Shown: piece after piece, positions 8,391-16,765 of the stretch
Layout: each line of letters opens with the position of its first letter
Position numbering within the stretch: position 1 is the first letter of the stretch
Source of the DNA: Aneurinibacillus thermoaerophilus
Lineage (GTDB): Bacteria > Bacillota > Bacilli > Aneurinibacillales > Aneurinibacillaceae
Length of the DNA stretch: 64,000 nt
Direction: 5' to 3'
Assembly (NCBI RefSeq): GCF_900099925.1
Contig: NZ_FNDE01000004.1
Location: forward strand, 1-64,000
Made by a program: the position numbers and the translations under genes
The notes under the pieces: model-generated
The model's database searches: none
What the model was told of the DNA's origin: nothing
Seen by the model: the letters and a program-made list of their open reading frames with translations, nothing else

Positions 8391-9740
8391 CTAAAGAGCG
8401 ATCGCTTTGATTTTTTCTATTTTCACTTCTTCTCCGGTAGACGCGTCTATATACACGCGGTAACGATCTTGACCTAATCCTCCGTAAAACTCATATGCCT
8501 GCACCTCTTGGCCGCTCTCGTTTTCAATTACGGCGAGCCTTGCTTCCTTCACTTTAAGACCCGGATTCACTTTCGCGCGCGCCTGCGCTTCTGTCAAGCC
8601 CGGCTTCGCAAGTGTACGCGGACGATGGTTAAGCAAATAGCTTTCACCTTGGAAACCGAGAACGTCCCCTTTGTCAAGCGCCACTTTAACCGTCACCGTA
8701 TCCGGATAAATGCGTATATCTCCTTGTTTATACACATATGTAAATACCGCAAGTCCTTCATATTGGCCGTACGATACTGCCTCCATGGAACGGTATCCGC
8801 GCTCAGCAAGATAACGATCCGCCTTTTGTTTTGCTTCTTCAATCTTTAATTTTTTCGCCGTTACATCGCGTTCGTCTAGTACCCAGACAACTTTGCCTCC
8901 TTTTTTCGCAACATCCACATGTACAGGAGTGGGATCGCCTTTGCGTACAATACGCACGCTGAACGATTCATAGTCTCTGCCGCTGCCATTATCAACTACC
9001 GTCGCTTCCGCAAGCTGCGCGGGCGTAATGTTGACAAACGCAAGCGCTCGCTTTTTTGCTTCTTCGGCAGTGACTGGAGTTCCTTTTATCGATTGAATCT
9101 TTAGCTTGCGGGCAGCGTTCAGGCTGCCAATCCCGGAACCGAAATCGACATCTTTGTACCCTCCCACACTTTTGTCAACGACTTTTAATCCGTCGATGAT
9201 TGTATTGTCTTCTTGCTTCTCTTCAGTGGCCAGCGCCGACTCGACATCCATCCAACGCAAATGCTTATCGATGACGGCGGTCTGCACCTTTTGCAGCTGG
9301 CTTTGTATTTCTTGAGAATGGCGATACAAAGCTTGCAGTGTTTTGTATTCTTTGTCTGACAGAGGCTTTTTTTCCAAATCGCGCACTGCGGTTTGGTAGC
9401 TAAAATCCGCCACATTGGCAAGAAACTTTTGCGTCTGGTTAAACGGAAGTAATGTAAGCGGCAGTTGCCCCACGTCATTTTGCGCAGAATAAGCAAGACG
9501 CCATACGTTCGTCAAACACGGGGTGAGCTGCTGGCGCGAATTGACAGCAATTGTTTTGCCCAGCTCATCCTGCAGTTTGTCGATATGATAATTTAAGTTA
9601 TGAAACGCACGTTGATATTGGTTTTCTGCTTTAATGAGCACTGAATTTTTCTCTTGGTTTTCTTGGTATCCCCACATCCCGGCGCCGATAGCCCCGACCG
9701 CGAGAATGGGCGCCAACACGCCCGCAATTTTCCAATACAT
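8391..9740 (-). CDS. ypeB: Spore germination protein YpeB
   Basis: YpeB is a spore inner-membrane protein needed to stabilise the cortex-lytic enzyme SleB. The 449-residue protein starts MYWKIAGVLAPILAVGAIGAGMWGY, an N-terminal membrane anchor, followed by a long helical domain (residues 35-200) and PepSY-type repeats in the C-terminal half (EEAKKRALAFVNI; IEEAKQKADRYLAERGY; LTEAQARAKVNPGLKVKEARLAVI). The ATG at 9740 with AAAGGTGAT upstream replaces a longer open frame to 9773. No sleB is found next to it, unlike B. subtilis. A sigma-G-like promoter lies just upstream. Confidence 0.93.
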   Translation of the reverse strand: MYWKIAGVLAPILAVGAIGAGMWGYQENQEKNSVLIKAENQYQRAFHNLNYHIDKLQDELGKTIAVNSRQQLTPCLTNVWRLAYSAQNDVGQLPLTLLPFNQTQKFLANVADFSYQTAVRDLEKKPLSDKEYKTLQALYRHSQEIQSQLQKVQTAVIDKHLRWMDVESALATEEKQEDNTIIDGLKVVDKSVGGYKDVDFGSGIGSLNAARKLKIQSIKGTPVTAEEAKKRALAFVNITPAQLAEATVVDNGSGRDYESFSVRIVRKGDPTPVHVDVAKKGGKVVWVLDERDVTAKKLKIEEAKQKADRYLAERGYRSMEAVSYGQYEGLAVFTYVYKQGDIRIYPDTVTVKVALDKGDVLGFQGESYLLNHRPRTLAKPGLTEAQARAKVNPGLKVKEARLAVIENESGQEVQAYEFYGGLGQDRYRVYIDASTGEEVKIEKIKAIAL

Positions 9741-9786
9741 GTCCGCATCACCTTTCCTTGTATGCCTTTGCACCTGTTCTTGGTAG

Positions 9787-9817
9787 TAGTGTGAGGAAAG
9801 AGATGCTTATTTATGCA
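9787..9817 (-). promoter_or_regulatory. Candidate sigma-G promoter for ypeB
   Basis: On the minus strand TGCATA (9812-9817) and CACACTA (9787-9793) are spaced by 18 bases. This fits the forespore sigma-G consensus (TGnATA, 17-18, CATnnTA-like) with one mismatch in the -10, and the start of ypeB lies about 45 bases downstream. YpeB is a known sigma-G product in B. subtilis. Confidence 0.5.
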
Positions 9818-9819
9818 AC

Positions 9820-9851
9820 AAAGCGAAAAGGAGAATCCTCCCTTTCGCTTT
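9820..9851 (-). terminator. Hairpin overlapping the stop of the zinc-ribbon gene
   Basis: AAAGCGAAAAGGAG (9820-9833) pairs with CTCCCTTTCGCTTT (9838-9851) with one mismatch. No long T-run follows (TGTTGC), so termination strength is uncertain. Confidence 0.5.
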
Positions 9852-10018
9852 TAGATCGGTTCGGAACGAATATGAAGTTTTTCTTTGTTGCTGCAAATAC
9901 ATTGTTTAAACCCTGTTTCGACTTTTCCGTTTTTCTCGCGAGTACCGCGCAAAACGTAGCGTTCACCGCAAACCGGACAATAAATGGTGACTTTGCACCG
10001 CTCCCGTTCTGTCGTCAT
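9851..10018 (-). CDS. Small Cys-rich protein, probable zinc ribbon, coupled to prsW
   Basis: A 55-residue protein, MTTERERCKVTIYCPVCGER onward, too short for usual ORF cut-offs. It has CPVC at residues 14-17 and CxC near residue 41, a likely zinc-ribbon pair of knuckles. Its ATG overlaps the TGA of prsW (ATGA, 10015-10018), and an AGGAGG site lies inside the prsW end, so translation is probably coupled. No family name recognised. Function may relate to prsW by context only. Confidence 0.75.
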   Translation of the reverse strand: MTTERERCKVTIYCPVCGERYVLRGTREKNGKVETGFKQCICSNKEKLHIRSEPI

Positions 10019-10710
10019 ATCTTTTCCGCCTCCTCTTGCTCATAGTGTTGCCCAAAAGCGGCAGCGATAGACCTGTTAAGTGCAGCCCGGCTGCGTTTAA
10101 TAGCGACCATCCACAAAAACAGCATAAACGGAATCATAAGCCACGGCCAAACCGTTCCCCCAACCATGAGAATGAAATCATACGTACCGTGCAAAAGCAC
10201 AGGAATAAAAAGGCTGAGCACCAAAAACCAACGCTGTTTAGAAGCAGGAGAAAACTTTGCTTTGCCGAGGTAGTATCCCATCAGTACGCCGAACAGCCCG
10301 TGGCTTGATACAGGAAGTAACGCCCGGTAAAACGCGGTCGATACTCCATGGGATAACAGGTAAAAAAAGTTTTCCAGCGTAGCAAATCCGAGCGAAACAG
10401 CGACCGAGTACACGATTCCATCGTACGGTTCGTCAAACTCCACATGCTTGTATACCGTGTAATAAATAATAAACCATTTAAAAAACTCTTCCAGAAATCC
10501 AGCCGAAAAATAAGCCTGTGCAAACACGCCAAGATGAAGCTCTTCCTGAAATCCAAACTGCACAACCATCACGGGAAAAACGAGCAAAATACCCATGATA
10601 AAGCTTTTGACAACCATATGAAGCGGTTCTGTTTCGTATTTGTCTTTTAGATAAAAATAACTTAAAATAGCAATACCAGGAGCAAGCGCAGCTCCCACGG
10701 TCGATAACAT
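10015..10710 (-). CDS. prsW: PrsW-family glutamic intramembrane protease
   Basis: PrsW makes the first cut in the anti-sigma factor RsiW in B. subtilis, releasing sigma-W under envelope stress. The 231-residue protein has about eight membrane segments and the diagnostic motifs FLEEFFKW (Glu74, Glu75), ENFFYLLSHG and SSHGLFGVLMGYYLG with a later HGTYDF. The position between the ypeB and ypdA genes matches B. subtilis ypdC/prsW. No rsiW or sigW lies in the window, so the substrate here is unknown. Confidence 0.94.
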   Translation of the reverse strand: MLSTVGAALAPGIAILSYFYLKDKYETEPLHMVVKSFIMGILLVFPVMVVQFGFQEELHLGVFAQAYFSAGFLEEFFKWFIIYYTVYKHVEFDEPYDGIVYSVAVSLGFATLENFFYLLSHGVSTAFYRALLPVSSHGLFGVLMGYYLGKAKFSPASKQRWFLVLSLFIPVLLHGTYDFILMVGGTVWPWLMIPFMLFLWMVAIKRSRAALNRSIAAAFGQHYEQEEAEKI

Positions 10711-10825
10711 AGCTTTCGACTCCCTTTGTTTCCGGTTCTCCTTTTATCATGGTACCACGTAATATTGATGAAAGAAATATTTAAGCACACTGCAATCACA
10801 TTTTCAGACTACCAATTAACTTTGC

Positions 10826-10865
10826 AAAAAACGAGATGGCCAAACGTTCGTGCCATCTCGTTTTT
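10826..10865. terminator. Hairpin terminator after ypdA
   Basis: AAAAAACGAGATGGC (10826-10840) pairs with GCCATCTCGTTTTT (10852-10865). It follows the ypdA stop on the minus strand. Confidence 0.85.
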
Positions 10866-10888
10866 CCCTTCTGGTAACTTCGTATCTG

Positions 10889-11869
10889 CTACCCGGCCAT
10901 CCGGCGGGAGATTTCTTGCGCAAGAATCCCACCATGAAAACGACCGTTTTCAATAAAAATTACATTCGCGTCATTCCCCGCCGCAATGACTCCGGCAATA
11001 AAGACGCCAGGCACATTCGTTTCCATCGTCTCCGGATTATGTTCCGGCTCCCCCGTTTCTTCATGCACCTTAACGCCTAGCGCGTTAAAAAACGTGCGAT
11101 CCGGTCGATAACCTGTCATCGCGAATACAACCTCATTCTCAAGCTTTATTTCCTCACCGTTCCGCACAACCACAATGTGGTCTTCATGAATACTTTTCAC
11201 TTCTGTATTAAACATGGCCTTGATCCAACCTTTGTTTACCATCGATTCAAATACAGGCCGCACCCATGCTTTAATGGAAGGAGAATACTCCCCTCCGCGA
11301 TAAATCCATGTTACATCTGCTCCCGCACGGTACAGATCCATCGCCGCGTCCACCGACGAATTTTTGCCGCCGATAACAGCCACTTTCATACCGTGGTATG
11401 GGTGCGCCTCTTTAAAATAATGCGATACCTTCGGCAGGTCTTCGCCGGGTATATTCATATAGTTCGGATTATCATAATATCCCGTCGCGATCACGACAAA
11501 GCGGGTCCCGTACTCGGCACGCACGCCGTTTCGCTTGGTTGTGCGCACCGCAAACGTTCCATCTGTTCGCCTCTTGATCTCCTCCACTTTTTCATATGTA
11601 CGAATGCGCAACTTACGGCGTTCAGCCACTTCACGATAATAAGCAAGCGCCTCCTGACGCGTCGGCTTTTCATGAGAGATGATAAACGGTATGTCCGCAA
11701 TCTCCAGCAACTCCGGTGTACTAAAGAAGTTCATAAATGTAGGATATCCGTAAATCGAATTCACAACGCACCCTTTTTCGATAATAAGCGGGTCGATGCC
11801 TCTTTTCTGCAGTTCGGCAGCCGCCGACATGCCGCATGGTCCTGCGCCGACAATAATGACCTGTTCCAT
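10889..11869 (-). CDS. ypdA: YpdA-type putative bacillithiol disulfide reductase
   Basis: YpdA (Bdr) is an FAD/NADPH flavoprotein that reduces oxidised bacillithiol. The 326-residue protein starts MEQVIIVGAGPCGMSAAAELQ, giving the FAD GXGXXG motif with the Cys14-like position in GAGPCGMSAA that is diagnostic of YpdA, and has a second nucleotide motif VIGGKNSSVDAAMDLYRAGADV. It ends with IAGVIAAGNDANVIFIENGRFHG. Start at 11869 follows GGAG; the frame is open to 11920. In B. subtilis ypdA is next to gudB, as here. Confidence 0.95.
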   Translation of the reverse strand: MEQVIIVGAGPCGMSAAAELQKRGIDPLIIEKGCVVNSIYGYPTFMNFFSTPELLEIADIPFIISHEKPTRQEALAYYREVAERRKLRIRTYEKVEEIKRRTDGTFAVRTTKRNGVRAEYGTRFVVIATGYYDNPNYMNIPGEDLPKVSHYFKEAHPYHGMKVAVIGGKNSSVDAAMDLYRAGADVTWIYRGGEYSPSIKAWVRPVFESMVNKGWIKAMFNTEVKSIHEDHIVVVRNGEEIKLENEVVFAMTGYRPDRTFFNALGVKVHEETGEPEHNPETMETNVPGVFIAGVIAAGNDANVIFIENGRFHGGILAQEISRRMAG

Positions 11870-11956
11870 GTTTACTCTCCCTCCTGCGACTCCATTTACC
11901 TTTTTGCCGATCTTTTGCAATTCGAAATCAAAAAACGAGTTCTTTTTCGTAAATAC

Positions 11957-11991
11957 AAAAATCCCCTACAATCTACATTGTAGAGGATTTT
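11957..11991 (-). terminator. Hairpin terminator after glutamate dehydrogenase
   Basis: AAAATCCCCTACAAT pairs with ATTGTAGAGGATTTT with one mismatch, 16 bases after the stop codon of the glutamate dehydrogenase gene. Confidence 0.8.
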
Positions 11992-12006
11992 GTCCGTCTA
12001 TTTCAA

Positions 12007-13305
12007 TTAGATCCAGCCACGGAACTGGCATGCTTCCGCCATTTTGCGAACGCCCACCATATAAGCAGCGAGACGCATATTTACGTCACGCGTCACGTGA
12101 ATATTGTACACGTTATTGAAGGCGCGTACAAGCACTTCACGCAGACGGGACTCTACTTCTTCCTCTGTCCAGTAGTACCCTTGATTGTTTTGTACCCATT
12201 CGAAATAGGATACCGTTACACCGCCGGCGCTTGCCAATACGTCCGGCACGAGCAGGATACCACGCTCGGTCAGGATGCGAGTCGCTTCAAGCGTAGTCGG
12301 CCCGTTTGCAGCTTCAACGACAATTTTCGCTTTAATGTTGTGCGCGTTTGCAGCAGTAATTTGGTTCTCGATTGCGGCCGGCACAAGAATGTCGCAATCC
12401 AGTTCAAGTAGCTCTTTGTTCGTAATCGTATTGCTGAACAGTTTTGTAACCGTGCCAAACGAATCACGGCGATCAAGCAAATATTCGATGTCAAGACCGT
12501 TTTCGTCGTACAACGCGCCGTATGCGTCAGAAATACCGATAACTTTTGCACCTGCATCATGCATAAATTTCGCTAGGAAGCTTCCTGCGTTTCCAAAGCC
12601 TTGTACAACTACTCGGGCACCTTGCAAATCAATGCCTTTTTTCTTAGCTGCTTCCTCGATGCAAATGGTTACCCCTTTCGCCGTTGCTGTTTCACGTCCT
12701 TGAGAGCCGCCCAGTACAATCGGTTTACCCGTGATAAAGCCCGGAGAATCGAATTCGCGAATGCGGCTGTACTCATCCATCATCCACGCCATAATTTGCG
12801 AGTTGGTGAATACGTCCGGCGCCGGAATATCTTTTGTCGGCCCTACAATCTGGCTGATGGCACGCACATAACCACGGCTCAGGCGCTCTAATTCACGGAA
12901 AGACATTTCACGCGGATCGCAGATAATACCGCCCTTTCCTCCACCATAAGGCAGGTCAACGATCCCGCACTTCAAACTCATCCAGATGGAAAGGGCTTTT
13001 ACTTCATCTTCTGTTACATCAGGGTGAAAGCGCACCCCGCCCTTTGTCGGCCCTACCGCATCATTATGCTGGGCCCGGTAACCGGTAAATACCCTTGTCT
13101 CACCATTGTCCATGCGTACCGGAATACGTACGGTAAGCATGCGCATTGGCTCTTTCAGGAGTTCATACATTTCTTTCGGATACCCCATTTTTTCAAGGGC
13201 TTCAGCAATAACCGTCTGTGTTGCCTTAAGCACATTCAGGTTCTCTTGCTGCTGTTCTGCGCTCCCATTCGCAGAAGTTTCGGTTACCACATCTTTTTCT
13301 CCCAT
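12007..13305 (-). CDS. gudB: NAD-type glutamate dehydrogenase (GudB/RocG family)
   Basis: Catalyses the reversible oxidative deamination of glutamate to 2-oxoglutarate. The 432-residue hexamer-type protein has the substrate motif VGPTKGGVRFHPDV, the catalytic lysine region LPYGGGKGGI, the PAPDVFTNSQIMAWMMDEY block and the Rossmann motif VVQGFGNAGSFLAKFMHDAGAKV. No nine-base direct repeat like the one that inactivates B. subtilis 168 gudB is apparent in the catalytic region. The ATG follows GAGGTGG. Position next to ypdA supports gudB over rocG. Confidence 0.95.
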   Translation of the reverse strand: MGEKDVVTETSANGSAEQQQENLNVLKATQTVIAEALEKMGYPKEMYELLKEPMRMLTVRIPVRMDNGETRVFTGYRAQHNDAVGPTKGGVRFHPDVTEDEVKALSIWMSLKCGIVDLPYGGGKGGIICDPREMSFRELERLSRGYVRAISQIVGPTKDIPAPDVFTNSQIMAWMMDEYSRIREFDSPGFITGKPIVLGGSQGRETATAKGVTICIEEAAKKKGIDLQGARVVVQGFGNAGSFLAKFMHDAGAKVIGISDAYGALYDENGLDIEYLLDRRDSFGTVTKLFSNTITNKELLELDCDILVPAAIENQITAANAHNIKAKIVVEAANGPTTLEATRILTERGILLVPDVLASAGGVTVSYFEWVQNNQGYYWTEEEVESRLREVLVRAFNNVYNIHVTRDVNMRLAAYMVGVRKMAEACQFRGWI

Positions 13306-13656
13306 AACTTACCACCTCAAAAATTGTTCATAAGTCGGTAACAACGACATAGCCAGTATAACTCTTTCTCTTACGTTTTGGAAGGTGTAAATCTGGCTTT
13401 TTCACTATGAAATCAAAAAAAGTATGTTTTAAAACCAAAAATTATGTTTTTTTATAAACAAATATTTAAAAAAATACACCTGTTTATTTTTATATTTATT
13501 GCTATTTACTGATTACAAATAAATAAACAGTATGACATATATCTATCAGCAAGCATGAAATATAAACTTTTTTAGTTTTTTCGTTTTGTCTTTCCTATAT
13601 CCTTCATCACCACATGAAAAAAACGAGAGCACGATCTCGCGTCTCGTTTTTTATGC
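13306..13656. other. AT-rich intergenic region between gudB and ptsI
   Basis: This 351-base gap has no credible gene. It holds the gudB upstream region, a very AT-rich stretch (13410-13520) and the ptsI terminator at its right end. A TATACT box on the minus strand lies about 50 bases before gudB, but I find no convincing -35 or sigma-L (-24/-12) signature. Confidence 0.6.
13617..13652 (-). terminator. Hairpin terminator after ptsI
   Basis: AAAAACGAGA and TCTCGTTTTT pair across a 13-base loop just after the ptsI stop; the minus-strand transcript ends in a T-run. Confidence 0.8.
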
Positions 13657-15393
13657 TTATCCTCTAATTTCTGCAATTTCAGGTACGTTGCGCTTCACAA
13701 ACGCCATAATCTCCTCAGCTGTTCCCAATTCAAGCGCTTGCTCTGCCAGCGATTGTAATGCCGTACGGTTCAGCTTATGAATCAAGGCACGTGCAGGCAA
13801 TACAGAGCTCGTGCTCATGCTGAATTCGTCCAGCCCCAAGCCGAGCAGAAGCGGAATGGCCGTAAGATTACCTGCCATTTCACCACACATACCTGCCCAT
13901 TTCCCCTGGCTGTGTGCCGCCCGAATCACCATCCGAATCAGGCGCAACACCGCCGGATGGAACGGCTGCGCTAAATATGATACACGTTCATTCATGCGAT
14001 CCGCTGCTAGCGTATACTGCACCAAATCATTTGTACCAATGCTGAAAAAGTCTACCTCTTTTGCCAGCTGGTCTGCAATCATCGCAGCCGCAGGCACCTC
14101 CACCATCATTCCAACTTCCATCTTTGGATTATATGGAATACCTGAAGCATCCAGTTCCTGTTTTACTTCCGTAAGCAACTGGTTCGCCTGACGCAATTCT
14201 GTCAGTGTCGCAATCATCGGGTACATTAATTTAACATTTCCATGTACGCTCGCACGCAAAATGGCACGCAGTTGAGTTTTAAATATCCCCGGCTGATCCA
14301 GACACAGGCGAATGGCCCGATAACCAAGGAACGGATTCATTTCTTCCGGTACATCGAGGTATGGCAATTCTTTATCGCCACCAATATCCAATGTACGAAT
14401 CACAACTGGACGCGCGCCGAATGTTTCCGCTACCGCCTTATATGCCTCATATTGCTCTTCTTCAGAAGGCAATCCGATGCGACCCATATACAAAAATTCC
14501 GTCCGATAGAGACCGACGCCCTCCGCCCCGTTTTTCTTCGCTCCGATTGCATCATGAAGGTTTCCGATATTGGCTACTACCTCGACATGATGTCCGTCGG
14601 CAGTGATGGATGGTTCATCTTTCAACTTCTTCAATTCCGCAAGGTAAGCCTCGTATTTCGCCTGCTTGTCCCGATACAGAGAAGCGGTCGCTTCATCAGG
14701 GTTCTGATACACAACCCCTTCATTTCCGTCCACAATTATATAATCTCCCTGCTGAATGACAGACGTAATCTCTTTCAAGCCGACAACAGCAGGAATTTCC
14801 ATCGAACGTGCCATAATGGCCGAATGAGACGTACGTCCACCGATATTGGTGGCAAATCCAGCCACTTTCTCCCGATCCAGCTGCGCAGTATCAGATGGTG
14901 TTAAATCGTGTGCCAGCAGCACAACCGGTTCGGCAAAATCGGCCAGCGACTGGCCTTCGATGCCTGCCAGACGTTGCATGACACGACCACTAACATCGCG
15001 AATGTCCGTTGCTCTTTCCCGCATATATTCGTTGTCCATGCTTTCAAACAACATAACAAAGCTGTCCGTTACATCCTGCAATGCCGCTTCTGCATTCAAC
15101 AACTCATTCTTGATTTTATCCTTGACCGCACCGATGTACTCCGGATCTTGCAATACAAGAATATGAGCGGAGAAAATTTCCGCTTCTTCATCTCCTACTT
15201 TTTTACGCACCTGTTCGCGGATGCCTTCCAACTCACGAATAGCCTGCGCCACTTCTTCCTCGAAACGAGCGATTTCCCCCGCTATTTCAGCCGCGTCCAG
15301 TGCGCGGCGTTCCACTTCTACTTTGGCTTCATGCAGCAAAAAAGCAGGGCCCATCGCATATCCGGAAGCTGCGGCGATTCCTGTCCATTTCAT
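13657..15393 (-). CDS. ptsI: PTS enzyme I (phosphoenolpyruvate-protein phosphotransferase)
   Basis: Enzyme I takes phosphate from PEP and passes it to HPr. The 578-residue protein has the phosphohistidine motif GGRTSHSAIMARSMEIPAVVG near residue 190, the PEP-binding RTEFLYMGR and TLDIGGDKELPY blocks, and the catalytic MCGEMAGN cysteine near residue 501. Length is standard (about 570). It begins with GTG-ATG; ATG at 15393 is used. It follows ptsH by 34 bases in the same operon. Confidence 0.98.
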   Translation of the reverse strand: MKWTGIAAASGYAMGPAFLLHEAKVEVERRALDAAEIAGEIARFEEEVAQAIRELEGIREQVRKKVGDEEAEIFSAHILVLQDPEYIGAVKDKIKNELLNAEAALQDVTDSFVMLFESMDNEYMRERATDIRDVSGRVMQRLAGIEGQSLADFAEPVVLLAHDLTPSDTAQLDREKVAGFATNIGGRTSHSAIMARSMEIPAVVGLKEITSVIQQGDYIIVDGNEGVVYQNPDEATASLYRDKQAKYEAYLAELKKLKDEPSITADGHHVEVVANIGNLHDAIGAKKNGAEGVGLYRTEFLYMGRIGLPSEEEQYEAYKAVAETFGARPVVIRTLDIGGDKELPYLDVPEEMNPFLGYRAIRLCLDQPGIFKTQLRAILRASVHGNVKLMYPMIATLTELRQANQLLTEVKQELDASGIPYNPKMEVGMMVEVPAAAMIADQLAKEVDFFSIGTNDLVQYTLAADRMNERVSYLAQPFHPAVLRLIRMVIRAAHSQGKWAGMCGEMAGNLTAIPLLLGLGLDEFSMSTSSVLPARALIHKLNRTALQSLAEQALELGTAEEIMAFVKRNVPEIAEIRG

Positions 15394-15427
15394 CACTGTA
15401 TATCTTCCTCTCCCGCCTGTCTTTTCT

Positions 15428-15688
15428 TTACTCTAAGACGGACTCAATGATTTCACCTACTGCTTGCAATGCTTCCTGTTCTTGTTCACCTTCCGTTACA
15501 ACTGTAAGAGTTTCTCCCTGACGAATCCCCAGCGACATAATACCCATAATGCTTTTTGCGTTCACTTTTTTATCGTCTTTAATAATTGTGACTTCACATG
15601 GAAACGCGCTTGCTTTTTGCACCAGCATCATTGCAGGTCTTGCATGAAGACCGGAAGGATTTTTTATTGTAAATACTTTTTCTGCCAT
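15428..15688 (-). CDS. ptsH: Phosphocarrier protein HPr
   Basis: HPr relays phosphate from Enzyme I to the sugar-specific EIIA domains and, when phosphorylated on Ser46 by HPr kinase, is the CcpA co-repressor. The 86-residue protein shows His15 in GLHARPA and Ser46 in NAKSIMGIMSL. A strong AGGAGG site precedes the ATG, and a stable hairpin at 15709-15754 lies immediately ahead of that site. A second HPr gene is present at 53821. Confidence 0.98.
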   Translation of the reverse strand: MAEKVFTIKNPSGLHARPAMMLVQKASAFPCEVTIIKDDKKVNAKSIMGIMSLGIRQGETLTVVTEGEQEQEALQAVGEIIESVLE

Positions 15689-15708
15689 TTTATATACCTC
15701 CTATACAC

Positions 15709-15754
15709 TAGCGTTGCATAAAAACGAGAGCGAACAGTTTTTAATGCAACGCTA
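15709..15754 (-). promoter_or_regulatory. Stable 5' hairpin directly upstream of the ptsH ribosome site
   Basis: TAGCGTTGCATAAAAAC (15709-15725) pairs with GTTTTTAATGCAACGCTA (15737-15754) with one bulged base and an 11-base loop. In the minus-strand transcript it lies between the RAT terminator and the ptsH Shine-Dalgarno. It has no T-tail, so mRNA stabilisation or translational control is more likely than termination. Confidence 0.6.
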
Positions 15755-15801
15755 CTAACCTCCTAAAAAATACGGAATATGATACCGCTTTCTTCTCCCA
15801 C

Positions 15802-15874
15802 AAAAATAAAAAAGCACGAGAAAATCACCTGCTTTACGATTAACGGATCGCAATTGCAGGAAACTTACTCATGC
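15802..15874 (-). terminator. Terminator of the ptsHI leader, overlapping the RAT
   Basis: On the minus strand GCATGAG (15868-15874) pairs with CTCGTGC (15814-15820, one G-U), enclosing CCTGC/GCAGG, and is followed by TTTTTTATTTTT. The 5' arm is the 3' half of the RAT, so the two folds exclude each other. Confidence 0.75.
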
Positions 15875-15896
15875 CTGGTCGAACCAGTCACACGTA
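15865..15896 (-). promoter_or_regulatory. GlcT-type RAT (ribonucleic antiterminator) before ptsHI
   Basis: The minus-strand sequence ACGTGTGACTGGTTCGACC followed by AGGCATGAGTAA folds as CGTG/CATG below an internal loop and CTGGT/ACCAG above, the two-loop hairpin bound by GlcT/LicT-family CAT domains. It starts nine bases after the glcT stop and shares 20 identical bases with the RAT ahead of ptsG. Binding by GlcT is inference from the family and this match. Confidence 0.8.
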
Positions 15897-15904
15897 CCGA
15901 TATT

Positions 15905-16765
15905 TTATGGAGTTGTAACATGATTAATCATTCGCTGAATGTGTAAGGTTAAATAACTTGCTTCAGCTTCTGGAACGGTTAATTGTAGCTCATTCTGCAT
16001 AATTTTTACCAACTTATAACTTAAACTATAACATATCGGATATTCTTTACGCAACAATTCGCTCAATGGATGGTTCTCACCGAGGCCAATTCCTTCTTCC
16101 GCCCGTTGAATGGCAAACCGTAAATGCGTAAGCAAACGGGCATAATCAAAAGACGTTTTATCGATTTCAATCTCCAGTTCAGATTCAATAGTCTGAACCA
16201 GACGGGAAATTAACATAGAGGAACGATTGATTCTGCTTAAACTCTGATTTTCGCGAACACTGTGTAGATGCAGAGCAATGAAACCGATTTCATCATCAGG
16301 AATGGTCATATTCAACCCTTCTTCCAGCATACATACTCCTTCGTGAGCCAGTTCATATTCGTAGGCATACAGGCTGCGTACTTCATGTAAAAACGGATTA
16401 TGAATCTGGATTCCCTGCCGCAACCGCTTCACCGCAAATGAAATATGATCCATCAATGCCAACATAAACCAATCGCTCATTTTCTTATCCAGCTTTTTTT
16501 CTAGATATTGAACATATTCATTCACCACTCGAATTACATCTTCGTCCGCTTCTGAAAACATGCATATTACTCGCTCTTTATTTTCTTCTGTAGAAAGAAC
16601 GAAAACTTTCTCAATAGCTGCTTGGCTAGTAATGATTTCCCCTTTGGCTTTCTGAAAGCCGATGCCTTTGCCTAACAGAACTACTTCCCGTTTTTGCTCA
16701 TCACGGGCAACTAGCGAGTTATTGTTTAATACACGTTTAATCTCATAACGTTTTCCATTGCCCAT
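15905..16765 (-). CDS. glcT: PTS operon transcription antiterminator GlcT
   Basis: GlcT binds a RAT hairpin in leader RNA and blocks the overlapping terminator when glucose is being taken up. The 286-residue protein has the CAT RNA-binding domain (residues 1-60: YEIKRVLNNNSLVARDEQKREVVLLGKGIGFQKAKGEII) and two PRD domains; PRD1 shows LMDHISFAVKRL and LHLHSVRE, PRD2 shows THLRFAIQR and LTLHIQRM, whose histidines are the phosphorylation sites in the family. It lies between pgi and ptsHI rather than before ptsG, but ptsG diverges nearby. Confidence 0.95.
   Translation of the reverse strand: MGNGKRYEIKRVLNNNSLVARDEQKREVVLLGKGIGFQKAKGEIITSQAAIEKVFVLSTEENKERVICMFSEADEDVIRVVNEYVQYLEKKLDKKMSDWFMLALMDHISFAVKRLRQGIQIHNPFLHEVRSLYAYEYELAHEGVCMLEEGLNMTIPDDEIGFIALHLHSVRENQSLSRINRSSMLISRLVQTIESELEIEIDKTSFDYARLLTHLRFAIQRAEEGIGLGENHPLSELLRKEYPICYSLSYKLVKIMQNELQLTVPEAEASYLTLHIQRMINHVTTP

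Noticed and set aside
14242-14904. 220-aa open frame on the plus strand
   Set aside because: Opposite strand of ptsI; no ribosome site; amino-acid composition unlike a real protein.
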